The translations under genes and the position numbers were made by a program. The notes beneath the pieces are model-generated. The model worked only from the letters and a program-made list of their open reading frames with translations. It searched no databases and had not been told where the DNA came from. Positions 34,612-42,897 of a DNA stretch of 64,000 nucleotides are shown one piece after another (the stretch's first letter is position 1; each line of letters begins with the position of its first letter). Origin of the DNA: Roseimaritima ulvae (GTDB lineage: Bacteria; Planctomycetota; Planctomycetia; Pirellulales; Pirellulaceae); contig NZ_CP042914.1 in assembly GCF_008065135.1 (NCBI RefSeq), forward strand, positions 682,001 to 746,000, read 5' to 3'.

Positions 34612-35427
34612 CTATTTGCGGCGTTTTTTCAGCTCGGCGATTTCTCGCTTCAGTCTTTGGCGTTCCTTGTTCCAGCTTTGCTGCAGAGCGGCTCGATCGG
34701 GTGCAGCATCTCGCGACTTCATAAGTTGTGCGGCCCGCTCGTGAGCTACCCTTGTCTGCTGCTCGGCGCGCTCGCGGGCTTCCTGCAGTTCGACCATCTG
34801 CCGCTCGAGTCGACGAGTCTGTTCGGCAAGTTCCGCCCGCATGGCCTGCTCGGCCTCGCGCAGTTCCCGCTCCAACCGTTGGTCTGCCAGTTCGAGCTTC
34901 AGTTCCTGGATTTCTTCCTGCTTTTCCAGGTTGGCTTCCAAGCGGCCGTTTTCGCGGATCAACTCCACCAGCTGTTCCCAGATTTCGCTGCCCGGTTGCA
35001 GGCAGCCGTTGGGATCGCTGTCGTCATCGAGGGACTGCGCGGGCGGGGGCTGTGTCTGCGGCTGCGGGGGCTGTGGAGCCGGTTGGGGCGGATAAGCCGG
35101 TGGGGCCCCGTAAGGTCCAAACGGATAGTTCATCGGCACGGGCGGCTGCGCGAAGGGCGGATTCGCTGCGGGTGGGGCGGTGCGGCGCTGGGCCGTCGCA
35201 ACGGGCGTGATGGGCGTGCTGGGCGGTGCGGAGGGCTGGGAGCCCGTGTGGTTCTCGAAAAACGGGCCCGCCACTACATGCTCGACGACCCCATTGCGAA
35301 CGATCCGGTCCCCTGCCTGGTAGGGGCCGCCGGTGAGTACCTGAGCGTGCGCGGGGCGGGGCAGCAGCGCGCAGGCCAGCGCCGCGGCGAGTAAGCTATG
35401 AGAGCTGAGGAGACGAACGCTGGGCAT
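34612..35427 (-). CDS. Exported proline-rich, coiled-coil protein of unknown function
   Basis: 271 residues. A signal peptide (LLSSHSLLAAALACALLPRPAHAQ) is followed by a short domain (GGPYQAGDRIVRNGVVEHVVAGPF), a Pro/Gln/Tyr-rich segment to about residue 140, one Cys (NGCLQPG) and then a continuous charged coiled coil to the end (LEANLEKQEEIQELKLELADQRLEREL and onward, ending ELKKRRK). No enzymatic motif is visible. A structural or envelope-spanning role is possible. It is divergent from the RGG-tailed exported gene, sharing a 220-bp upstream gap with it. Confidence 0.75.
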   Translation of the reverse strand: MPSVRLLSSHSLLAAALACALLPRPAHAQVLTGGPYQAGDRIVRNGVVEHVVAGPFFENHTGSQPSAPPSTPITPVATAQRRTAPPAANPPFAQPPVPMNYPFGPYGAPPAYPPQPAPQPPQPQTQPPPAQSLDDDSDPNGCLQPGSEIWEQLVELIRENGRLEANLEKQEEIQELKLELADQRLERELREAEQAMRAELAEQTRRLERQMVELQEARERAEQQTRVAHERAAQLMKSRDAAPDRAALQQSWNKERQRLKREIAELKKRRK

Positions 35428-35646
35428 GGTAGGGAGTCCGATCGGAAAAGAGCAGGCCGGCAGAACGCAGGCCCATTATTGTGGCGGCTCGGACCCCGCG
35501 AAGCAAACAGGGCCAAGGGTATCGACAGGAAAACGAAATTTTTCCGAAACTCCCGGCTGCTGGGTTGGTTCAACAGTATGTCAAGCCAGCTATTCTGCTC
35601 GGCGAGCCCGCAACACCCCCCTGTTTTTGAAGATTGGGAAGCAACG

Positions 35647-36495
35647 ATGAAACACCTGATTCGCACAACAACCTTTTTGGCTCTGGTAGCCCTGACCGTG
35701 GCTCCCGCGGTCGCTCAACGCGGTGGCGGAGGCCGTGGCGGTGCGGGCGGAGGACGCGGCGCCGGCGGTCCGGGCGGCGGCATGCGTGGCAATGCTGACA
35801 TGATCATGTTCAGCCTGCTCCGCCAGGAAGCGGTTCAGGAAGAGCTGGATATCATGCCCGACCAAGTCGAAGCCCTGCAGAAAGTAGGCGAGAACGCTCG
35901 TGGTGAACGGCCGGATATGGGCCGCCTGCGTGAGGCTTCCGAGGAAGAACGCGAGGAAATGATCGCGGAAATGCGAGCCAAGATGGAAGAGCGGATGAAG
36001 GCCGCTCGCGAAGACGTGCAGGAAGTGCTGTTGCCCGAGCAATTGACGCGGTTGAACGAAATCGCCATCCAGCTGATGGGCACCGCCGCGCTGTCGGATC
36101 CCAAGGTGATTGAAAAATTGAACATCACCGACGAACAAAAAGAAGAGATGGAAAAAGTCCGCGAAGAAACCCGCGCCTCGATTCGGGATTTGTTCACCAG
36201 CGGCGATCGCGATCAGATCCGCGAAAAAATGACCGAAGCTCGCGAGGAAGAGGAGAAAAAAGTGCTGGCCGTGCTGAGCACCGAGCAGCAGTCCGACTTC
36301 GAAAAAATGAAGGGCGAGCCCTCTGAAGCCGTCAAAGCGATGCAAGCTCAAGGCGGTCGCGGTGGCCGTGGTGGATTCGGCGGTCGCGGCGGTCAGCGCG
36401 GCGAAGACGGTGGTCGCGGCGGCCGTGGTGGTCGCGGCGGACGGGGCGGTCGCGGTGGCGATGGCGGCGAACGAACGCGTCCCGAAGCCGAATAG
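35647..36495 (+). CDS. Exported helical protein with Gly/Arg-rich ends
   Basis: I choose ATG 35647 (GGAAG upstream) because it yields a signal peptide (HLIRTTTFLALVALTVAPAVAQ); longer starts do not. The 282-residue product then has a GGxGG/RGG-rich stretch (about 25-50), a charged helical middle with two related halves (LRQEAVQEELDIMPDQVEALQKVGE; KVIEKLNITDEQKEEMEKVREET) resembling Spy/CpxP LTxxQ proteins, and a Gly/Arg tail with many RGG. Such Spy-like proteins bind unfolded clients in the periplasm. The role of the RGG tail outside the cytoplasm is unknown. A strong intrinsic terminator follows. Confidence 0.78.
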   Translation: MKHLIRTTTFLALVALTVAPAVAQRGGGGRGGAGGGRGAGGPGGGMRGNADMIMFSLLRQEAVQEELDIMPDQVEALQKVGENARGERPDMGRLREASEEEREEMIAEMRAKMEERMKAAREDVQEVLLPEQLTRLNEIAIQLMGTAALSDPKVIEKLNITDEQKEEMEKVREETRASIRDLFTSGDRDQIREKMTEAREEEEKKVLAVLSTEQQSDFEKMKGEPSEAVKAMQAQGGRGGRGGFGGRGGQRGEDGGRGGRGGRGGRGGRGGDGGERTRPEAE

Positions 36496-36533
36496 TCCGC
36501 TCCAGTTTTAAGCGAACATCAAAACCAAACCTG

Positions 36534-36567
36534 AAAAACCTCGTCCTCCCCAGGACGAGGTTTTTTT
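36534..36567 (+). terminator. Intrinsic terminator of the RGG-tailed gene
   Basis: A 9-bp perfect stem (CCTCGTCCT/AGGACGAGG, extended by A-T pairs) closes a CCCC loop and is followed by seven T residues (36561-36567). It lies 39 bases after the stop codon. This is the clearest Rho-independent terminator in the window. Confidence 0.93.
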
Positions 36568-36614
36568 ATGGACGTGGTTCGCTCGGGACGTGAAATGTTT
36601 TATTGACGGATTTA

Positions 36615-36912
36615 CTTCACCCTCCCTCCGGGAGGGTCGAGCCTTAGCGAGGGGAGGGTTTTCTGGATGTGGGCAACCGTAAATATCAACTTGCGTTTTC
36701 GTTCTTAGTCCCGAAGGGACGGCAGATGTAGCCATGGGCGCGAGCCCATGGTTGCGAGAAATCCACGCACACCAAGCCCCAACGGGGCAACAGGAGTCCG
36801 CGGCGGCCCCAAATTCATGTCGTCCCGTTGGGACTTTGCGGCATCTGGTTTCATTGTCTCCATGGGCTCGCGCCCATGGCTACATCACGCCGCCGCTTCG
36901 CGGCTGATGCGG
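36615..36912. repeat. Half composite palindrome, then BIME-like pair copy 2
   Basis: 36615-36658 holds a CCCTCCC-TCC-GGGAGGG half module with its TCGAGCCTTAGCGAGGGG tail. 36706-36912 is the second copy of the inverted GTAGC pair: core 36726-36895 with terminal CCATGGGC-GCGA-GCCCATGG hairpins (18 or more bases of inverted identity) and the internal GCCCC-AAC-GGGGC and GTCCC-GTT-GGGAC palindromes. The spacing between ends differs by ten bases from copy 1. No gene occurs up to 37027. Confidence 0.9.
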
Positions 36913-37027
36913 TTGCGTCTTTCGCAAACCATGCGTGTGCGAATCCCCACTTATATATCGCACGTCCCGAGGGAGGGTGAAATGGGGTGTGCGCCTTGTG
37001 TAGATACCAATTCCCTCGACCCTCCTT

Positions 37028-37798
37028 CTAGGCGGCGCGGACGAACTCTTCTTGCACCGCTTCGATCAAGTGGGCTCCGATCTCGCGGACGCCGTGAGCC
37101 GCCGCGGCGGACATCGACAACTCCGCCAAGTGCTCGATCACGCCGACGCAACCGTCGCCCAGTTCGTGCAACCGGACCAAGGCGCTGTCGCTGAAAATCG
37201 GCTCGCTGGCTTGAGCTTCGCTTAATCGGTACCGCACAAATTGCATCGTGTCGGCGAGCGAAAACGGCGTCAGGTCGATTCGCAGCGGGCAGAGGCCCAG
37301 ATGATTGGCCAGCGATATCGCTTGCTCGGCTGGCGTGACCGCGATCACCGTCACCCAGCGACTTTCCGACACCAACGCCGCGGCCAGGCGGACGATTTCG
37401 CTGGTCGTGTCGTCGATCAACCACAGCGTACGGACTTTCTGCCGCGCCGAGGCCAGCACGCGTTCGCTGATCGCTCGCCATAGTTCACCGACCGGGCTGG
37501 CGCCCAGTTGCGTGGCCAAGCTGCGCAGGGTCTCATCGGTGTTGCGCTGCCCACAAGCGGTCAAAGCAACATCGACCGCCGTATCGCCAAACCCGCGACT
37601 CGAGGCGATCTGTTTTAATAACGCCGAGCGTCCGCAGCCCAAGGGGCCGATTAACAGTCCCGTGCTGTGGCCGTTTTCGACCATGTAATGCAAGCGGGCG
37701 AAGGCTTCGCGTTGCGGTTTGGCGGCGAAAAACTGTTGCCCCAACTCGCCAGCGCCAAAGGGAGCGCTGCGAAGTGACCAGAATGAGTGGTACGACAT
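37028..37798 (-). CDS. ExeA/MshM-like AAA ATPase with altered Walker A
   Basis: The ATG at 37798 gives 256 residues starting MSYHSFWSLRSAPFGAGELG, the standard opening of ExeA-type ATPases; the longer 381-residue frame runs into unlikely sequence. EAFARLHYMVENGHSTGLLIGPLGCGRSALLKQI holds the P-loop, where the invariant lysine is arginine (GCGRS). Walker B reads VRTLWLIDDTTS. ExeA-type proteins assist type II secretion or transposition. The change could mean an inactive or unusual nucleotide-binding subunit. It is divergent from rsmE, with about 100 bases between their starts. Confidence 0.8.
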   Translation of the reverse strand: MSYHSFWSLRSAPFGAGELGQQFFAAKPQREAFARLHYMVENGHSTGLLIGPLGCGRSALLKQIASSRGFGDTAVDVALTACGQRNTDETLRSLATQLGASPVGELWRAISERVLASARQKVRTLWLIDDTTSEIVRLAAALVSESRWVTVIAVTPAEQAISLANHLGLCPLRIDLTPFSLADTMQFVRYRLSEAQASEPIFSDSALVRLHELGDGCVGVIEHLAELSMSAAAAHGVREIGAHLIEAVQEEFVRAA

Positions 37799-37899
37799 AG
37801 TAACTGTCACCGCTTGAAACTTGCTGTACAAACCGCCGAGACTATCGACATATCCCTTACTATCGGCCGTCAAGTTGACCGTCTTCAAAGAAATCACCG

Positions 37900-38640
37900 A
37901 TGACCCACCGCTACTATGTTCCCGATCTGCCCCCCACTGGCGGCAGCGTGCTGTTGCCCACAACCGAAGCTCACCACGCGCGGACAGTAATGCGCGTTCG
38001 CAGCGGCGACGCAATTGAATTGTTTGATGGCCGGGGCGGCGTGGCGGACGCTTGCATCGAAGCGATCGACAAGCGGCAGGTCGCCTGCCAGGTCCAGCCG
38101 CCGCGTGACGATAGCCGCCTGCCCCGCCGCACCGTAATCCTGGCGGTGGGACTGCCCAAAGGCGATCGGGCAAAGTTTCTGGTCGAGAAGATCACCGAGC
38201 TGGGGGTCGCTCGCTGCGTGCCGCTACAGTGCCAGCGTTCGCAGTGGACGCCGTCGGCCGGAGCGTTGGAAAAGCTGCGGCGAGCGATGTTGGAAGCCTG
38301 CAAGCAGTCGGGTCGTAATCAACTGCTGCAGATCGATTCGCCTATGCCGGCGAGCGATTGGTGGACGCAGGACGCCGAACAAGCCGCCATCCGTTTGCTG
38401 GCTCATCCGCCGTTGGCTCCCGCCGCACAGTCCGGCGAAGACGTTCGGCAGGTATGGCCCGAGCAGCTCGATAATCCCGAGCAGCCGATCCGAATCGCCG
38501 TCGGTCCCGAAGGCGGGTTTACGGCCGAAGAGGTCACGGCGGCTCGAGCGGCCGGTTGGCAGACCGTCGCTCTAGGCCGACTGGTGTATCGGATCGAAAC
38601 GGCCGCCTTGGCGATGGCCACGCTGGCGATTCACCGCTAG
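37900..38640 (+). CDS. rsmE: 16S rRNA m3U1498 methyltransferase
   Basis: 246 residues of the RsmE family. An N-terminal PUA-like domain (YYVPDLPPTGG and HHARTVMRVRSGD) precedes a SPOUT domain with VGLPKGDRAKFLVEKITELGV, the SAM loop IAVGPEGGFTAEEV and the knot end TVALGRLVYRIETAALAMATLAI. The enzyme methylates uridine 1498 of 16S rRNA using SAM. Residues in the last motif differ slightly from the common LGxRILRxET, but the key Arg and Glu-Thr remain. Convergent with a possible tiny ORF at its end. Confidence 0.94.
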   Translation: MTHRYYVPDLPPTGGSVLLPTTEAHHARTVMRVRSGDAIELFDGRGGVADACIEAIDKRQVACQVQPPRDDSRLPRRTVILAVGLPKGDRAKFLVEKITELGVARCVPLQCQRSQWTPSAGALEKLRRAMLEACKQSGRNQLLQIDSPMPASDWWTQDAEQAAIRLLAHPPLAPAAQSGEDVRQVWPEQLDNPEQPIRIAVGPEGGFTAEEVTAARAAGWQTVALGRLVYRIETAALAMATLAIHR

Positions 38641-38726
38641 CGATCGGTGACGAGAATTTGGCCCACGAGCACCCAAATGCCCATAAAGGCAAGGCCCAAA
38701 GCGGCGTGGATGGCATCAACAGACAT
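38637..38726 (-). CDS. Possible 29-residue single-pass membrane microprotein
   Basis: A tiny frame begins ATG 38726 and reads MSVDAIHAALGLAFMGIWVL then VGQILVTDR, ending in a TAG that overlaps the rsmE stop region on the other strand. The middle is a plausible transmembrane helix with a charged end. No good ribosome site is visible and conservation cannot be tested here, so this is a low-confidence call. The rest of 38641-38942 shows nothing else. Confidence 0.3.
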   Translation of the reverse strand: MSVDAIHAALGLAFMGIWVLVGQILVTDR

Positions 38727-38942
38727 GGCAGGTATCCAGCGAAAGGGAACGAGTCCAAAGACACGGCCGACTTCCCTGGCCTGAATTGCATGGATCTATC
38801 AGGCGACGCCCGAGATCCTCCCTGCATCGAACGGTATCGGCATGCACCGCGGGTGCCCTGTAGGGAATCCTGGCACTAAAATGAAAAACTTTCGAAAACC
38901 GAATTTCGATAACCGTTTGTGGACGTTTTAAAGCGAGTGGTG

Positions 38943-39419
38943 ATGGCTGTTTCTTATTGGTTGATGAAAACTGAACCGGGCACGTATTCGATCGACGACC
39001 TGGCTGCGGATCCGGATCAGACCACCTGTTGGGAAGGCGTTCGCAATTATCAGGCACGCAATCTATTGCGCGATGAAATCCATGAGGGAGATCGGGTGCT
39101 GTTTTATCACAGCGCCTGCGCCCAACCCGCCGTGGTGGGAACGGCCAAAGTCGTCCGCGGCGGCTATCCCGATCACCACGCCTGGGATAAACGCAGCAAG
39201 TACTTCGACGCCAAGAGCACGCCGGAGAATCCTCGCTGGTTCATGGTCGATATCCGCTTGGAGAAAGTCTTCGACGCTCCGGTAAAGCTGGCCGACCTCC
39301 GCGGCCAGGCGGCGCTCAAAGACATGGAATTGCTCCGCAAAGGCAGTCGGTTGAGCGTCCAGCCGGTCCGCAAGAAGGAATTCGATGTGATTCTCAAACT
39401 GGCGAAGAACCAGGCCTAG
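38943..39419 (+). CDS. EVE-domain protein
   Basis: The ATG at 38943 gives 158 residues. The family opening SYWLMKTEPGTYSIDDLAAD and the motifs CWEGVRNYQARNLLRDEIHEGDRVLFYHS and GTAKVVRGGYPDHHAWD are the hallmark of EVE domains, a PUA-related fold that binds modified bases in DNA or RNA. The EVE pocket residues (Trp and the Tyr-His-Ser run) look intact. It may read a modified nucleobase; it often travels with defence genes, but none is seen here. It is followed by a dense hairpin cluster. Confidence 0.94.
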   Translation: MAVSYWLMKTEPGTYSIDDLAADPDQTTCWEGVRNYQARNLLRDEIHEGDRVLFYHSACAQPAVVGTAKVVRGGYPDHHAWDKRSKYFDAKSTPENPRWFMVDIRLEKVFDAPVKLADLRGQAALKDMELLRKGSRLSVQPVRKKEFDVILKLAKNQA

Positions 39420-39435
39420 GCTGAAAGGCTCTGTC

Positions 39436-39746
39436 CGTAGCCGAACTCGCCAGAGTTTGGACCGGGCCAATCCACCGCGCTCCCCGTAGCTACGCTCGCC
39501 AGAGCGTGGGGACAGCGACAGAGCGTGGGGACAGCGCTTGCCCCACCGTCTGGCGACGGTAGCTACGGGCGTCTGCGGCGGCTCTGTCTGTAGCCGAACT
39601 CGCCAGAGTTTGGACCGGACCAATCCACCGCGCTCCCCGTAGCTACGCTCGCCAGAGCGTGGGGACAGCGCTTGCCCCACCGTCTGGCGACGGTAGCTAC
39701 GGACGTCCGCGGCGGTTCTGTCCAAAGTCTGGCGACTTCGGCTACG
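39436..39746. repeat. Dense cluster of seven GTAGC/GCCA hairpins
   Basis: Copies in order: 39436-39460 (AACTC stem), 39485-39510 (ACGCTC), 39542-39567 (ACCGTC, inverted), 39589-39613 (AACTC), 39638-39663 (ACGCTC), 39676-39701 (ACCGTC, inverted), 39722-39746 (AAGTC, inverted). The first three and the next three form a duplicated block of about 153 bp. All four stem versions occur in one cluster, with mixed orientation. No gene lies in this 450-bp gap. Confidence 0.92.
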
Positions 39747-39867
39747 CGCTGACGTACGTCTCGCTTGATTGGGTTTAAGTTTGCTGCCTGGCCGTGCCGA
39801 TTATTCCGATTGTACGGGGGGCTCGTTTGATCGAGCCAATGGTTACTCCAACACGGGTCAATCGGCG

Positions 39868-40869
39868 ATGAAGTGGTTAGCAGTATTTTCGGGCGCAGCG
39901 TTCCTGACGGTTTCAGGTCTCTGGGGCAACAATCCAGCCGAGGCGCAGCGGCCGGTGGTTCCCGGCACCGGGGTGTTGTTAACCGAGGTGGGCGACGATT
40001 TCGAGGATCCACAGTGGAACTACGTTCCCCGCGATCCGAAGAGCACCGAAGACATCGACGAGAATCAACGCGGGCCGATGGGCCGGACCACCAATGGCCG
40101 CTGGTATGAAGGCGTCAAACGCGGTCATCCCGATATCGTCCAACGCGTCCCCGTGCCCGCCGGCGGACTGCCCGGCAGCACGCACGGGTTGTTGATGCGA
40201 TCCAAATTCACCGGCATCCCCGGTCGGCCCAGCGGCACGATGCATCAAGACGATTTTGTGGCCAATGTGCAGTACCGTTTGAAGCGTCGCTTGGACGTCG
40301 CCGAAGTTCCCAGCGTGGTGACTCGCGTGTTCCTGCCGCCAGTGGATGAGTGGGAAAACCGCACCGGTCCGCATTTTGGATTCCGCCTGGCATTGGAAAC
40401 CACGGCCATGGTCGAAAAAGAAATGATCTTCGGCATGAAACGCGAAGAGATGGGCAATGAGATCTATTGGCCGGGGATGTTCGTGGAATTTGAAAGCAAA
40501 TCTTCGACGAAAAAAGATCACGATTACGCTTACTGGCGGATTCGCTCCAACCGCCGCGGCGGCGACTTTCGTGGCCCGCAAATTACCACCACCGGCTGGT
40601 GGACACTTGGGATGTCGGTGACGCCCGATGGCATGGTGCACTACTACGCGCGGCCCGGCGTGGAGGATCTGACCGAAGACGACTACATCAGCAGCCAGTT
40701 GCCCTATGGCTATCGGGCCGAACGCTTCCGCACGTTTTTCTTTAACGTCTGCAGCGCCGACGATGGCCGTCGTTGGAGCACGAGTTTTATCGTCGACGAT
40801 TCGCACGTCTACGCCGCTCGGCCGCGAGGCAGTTTGGCACGCCGCAACGGTTCCTCGAACCGTCGGTAG
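39868..40869 (+). CDS. Exported protein of unknown function
   Basis: The ATG at 39868 gives 333 residues and a signal peptide (WLAVFSGAAFLTVSGLWGNNPAEAQ). The mature part looks like a single globular domain rich in beta strands with repeated aromatic phrases: DDFEDPQWNYVPRDPKS, GLLMRSKFTGIPGR, RVFLPPVDEWENRTGPHFGFRL, FVEFESKSSTKKDHDYAYWRI, GWWTLGMSVTPDGMVHYYARPG, and RTFFFNVCSADDGRRWSTSFIVDDSHVY. This recalls concanavalin-like or DUF1080-type lectin folds of planctomycetes, but no family is certain. The basic end (ARRNGSSNRR) is followed by a GTAGC hairpin 13 bases after the stop. Confidence 0.72.
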   Translation: MKWLAVFSGAAFLTVSGLWGNNPAEAQRPVVPGTGVLLTEVGDDFEDPQWNYVPRDPKSTEDIDENQRGPMGRTTNGRWYEGVKRGHPDIVQRVPVPAGGLPGSTHGLLMRSKFTGIPGRPSGTMHQDDFVANVQYRLKRRLDVAEVPSVVTRVFLPPVDEWENRTGPHFGFRLALETTAMVEKEMIFGMKREEMGNEIYWPGMFVEFESKSSTKKDHDYAYWRIRSNRRGGDFRGPQITTTGWWTLGMSVTPDGMVHYYARPGVEDLTEDDYISSQLPYGYRAERFRTFFFNVCSADDGRRWSTSFIVDDSHVYAARPRGSLARRNGSSNRR

Positions 40870-40882
40870 GGAACGCGAGCTC

Positions 40883-41100
40883 CGTAGCTACGCTCGCCAG
40901 AGCGTGGGAAACGTAGCCCCTGTAGGCCGGAACAAGCCGTGCGCTGTTCCGGCATGGGAAATCAAACGGCAACGCGCTGCCGGAACGGCGCACGGCTTGT
41001 TCCGGCCTACATTGCTTAGCGAGGGGAGGTTTTTGTAAGTTTTGCAGCGGCGCGGTCGCCCTCTCCTCGCTGACGCTCGACTCTCCCAGAGGGAGAGTAA
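40883..41100. repeat. GTAGC hairpin, 91-bp long hairpin and composite palindrome half
   Basis: 40883-40908 is a GTAGC/GCCA hairpin (ACGCTC stem). 40921-41011 is a long hairpin: 24-bp perfect outer arms beginning TGTAGGCCGG, an inner 9-of-10 bp arm pair, and a central loop. 41014-41100 is a composite palindrome with one half shortened and ending in CTCTCCC-AGA-GGGAGAG, four bases from the rpoD stop. No gene lies in the gap. Confidence 0.9.
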
Positions 41101-41103
41101 TGC

Positions 41104-42726
41104 TTAGGCGGCTTTCAGGAACCCGGCCAGACGATCGCTGCGGTTGGGGCTTTGCAGTTTCTTGACGGCTTTGGCTTCGATCTGACGCACGCGTTCGCGG
41201 GTGACCTTAAAGATCCGTCCGACTTCTTCCAGCGTGTAGCTGTAGCCGTCGACCAAGCCGTATCGCAAGCGAATGATTTCGCGTTCGCGGAAGGTCAGCG
41301 TTTTCAGCAGGTCGTCGATACTTTGCCGCAGGATGCCGTTGCCGGCCGAGCGGACGGGGTTGTCGTGATCGCCGTCTTCGATGAATTCGCCAAAGCTGCT
41401 GTCTTCGCCTTCACCCACCGGACGGTCTAGGCTGACCGGGTGGCGGCCGATGTCCATCACGCGGCGGACTTCTTCGACGGCGACATCGGTGGCTTGCGCG
41501 ATTTCTTCGTAGGTGGGTTCGCGACGTAGTTCCTGCACCAGGCGTTTCTGTGCTTGCCGCAGTTTGCTGAGCACGTCGATCATGTGCACGGGGATGCGGA
41601 TCGTGCGGGCTTGATCGGCGATCGCTCGCGTGATGGCTTGGCGAATCCACCAAGTAGCGTAGGTGCTGAATTTAAATCCGCGGCGGTATTCGTATTTGTC
41701 CACCGCACGCATCAAGCCCGTGTTACCTTCTTGGATCAGGTCCAGGAAGGACAGGCCACGGTTGCGATACTTTTTGGCGATCGACACGACCAGTCGCAGG
41801 TTGCCGCTGCTGAGCTGACGTTTGACGGCTTCGTGTTCTTCGAAGTGTTTGCGGAATTTTCGGCAGCGATTGGCCAAACTGGTGGGGCTTTCCTGCGTCA
41901 GGATCATCAGCTCGCGGAGTTCCTGCGTCAGGTCGGCGCGCTCATCTTCGCTGACGTTGTCGCTGCCCAATTCCTGCAGGCGTTGGCGGATAAAGGTCAT
42001 GCGGGCGGAGATTTCTTCCAGCTGTTTCATCAGCGGCACGACGCGGCGGCTGCGGAGACTCAGCTCTTCGACCAGTTGCAGGCATTTGCGGCGCGAGCAG
42101 ATAAAGCGTTGGCGAGCGGCCGCACGGGCTTCGGGCGGCGTGCTGCGGCGGATCAGCAGCGAGAAGTCCAGTTTGTTCTGTCGGATCAGGACGTCCAGGG
42201 TCCGCAGGTTGTGTGGCATGCGGGCGGAGATTTGTTCTTTGGTCAGCCGTTCGGTCAGCGAAACTTTGATGGTGCGATCGAAGGGCAGGCGGCCGTCGTG
42301 CACTTTGTGCAGGCAGTCCAGCGTGGCGCGCAGAGCGTAGTCGGATTCGAGGATCGCACGGCGGAAGCGGCGGCGGGTGATTTCGATCTTTTTGGCCAGC
42401 GAGATTTCTTGTTCGCGGGTCAGCAGCGGGATCTCGGCCATCTGGCTGAGATACATCCGGATCGGGTCGTCGCTGGCTTTGGGCAGGTCACTGACGTGCA
42501 CTTCGGCGGCGGCTGCGCGGGGAGTCGCGGCGCCTTTGCTTTCCGGCGGTTCCTCGACCAGTTCGATGCCTGTGGCTTCGATGGCCAACAGCAGGTTGTC
42601 CAATTTTTCCGGACTGGTGTCTTCGTCGGGCAGATATGAGTTGACTTGTTCGTAAGTCAGGTAGCCTTGGTCTTTGCCGAGCACGACCAACGATTTCAGA
42701 TCCGAATCCATCAATTGCAAATTCAT
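41104..42726 (-). CDS. rpoD: RNA polymerase primary sigma factor (sigma-70)
   Basis: ATG 42726 behind GGAGG gives 540 residues; the longer TTG-started version is rejected. Region 1.1-like ([21 protein letters not shown]), region 1.2 ([21 protein letters not shown]), region 2 ([32 protein letters not shown]), region 3 and region 4.2 ([29 protein letters not shown]) are all present. It directs housekeeping transcription. It follows dnaG on the same strand by 171 bases, the reduced macromolecular-synthesis order (dnaG-rpoD) with no rpsU. No promoter was assigned in the gap. Confidence 0.96.
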   Translation of the reverse strand: MNLQLMDSDLKSLVVLGKDQGYLTYEQVNSYLPDEDTSPEKLDNLLLAIEATGIELVEEPPESKGAATPRAAAAEVHVSDLPKASDDPIRMYLSQMAEIPLLTREQEISLAKKIEITRRRFRRAILESDYALRATLDCLHKVHDGRLPFDRTIKVSLTERLTKEQISARMPHNLRTLDVLIRQNKLDFSLLIRRSTPPEARAAARQRFICSRRKCLQLVEELSLRSRRVVPLMKQLEEISARMTFIRQRLQELGSDNVSEDERADLTQELRELMILTQESPTSLANRCRKFRKHFEEHEAVKRQLSSGNLRLVVSIAKKYRNRGLSFLDLIQEGNTGLMRAVDKYEYRRGFKFSTYATWWIRQAITRAIADQARTIRIPVHMIDVLSKLRQAQKRLVQELRREPTYEEIAQATDVAVEEVRRVMDIGRHPVSLDRPVGEGEDSSFGEFIEDGDHDNPVRSAGNGILRQSIDDLLKTLTFREREIIRLRYGLVDGYSYTLEEVGRIFKVTRERVRQIEAKAVKKLQSPNRSDRLAGFLKAA

Positions 42727-42897
42727 GACAAACCTCCTTTTTGTCACAGGCATCGATGAACCGCATCAAACGGCTCTGGGAGTATCGATACCGTGCGTCC
42801 TTGCACTGGGTAAAGGGCTGTGGGCTTGCGGGCATCACAGCGCCATACAATACGATTACACTTCTTGGGCTTCGTTTAGCTTGGGTCTCTGTTCAGC

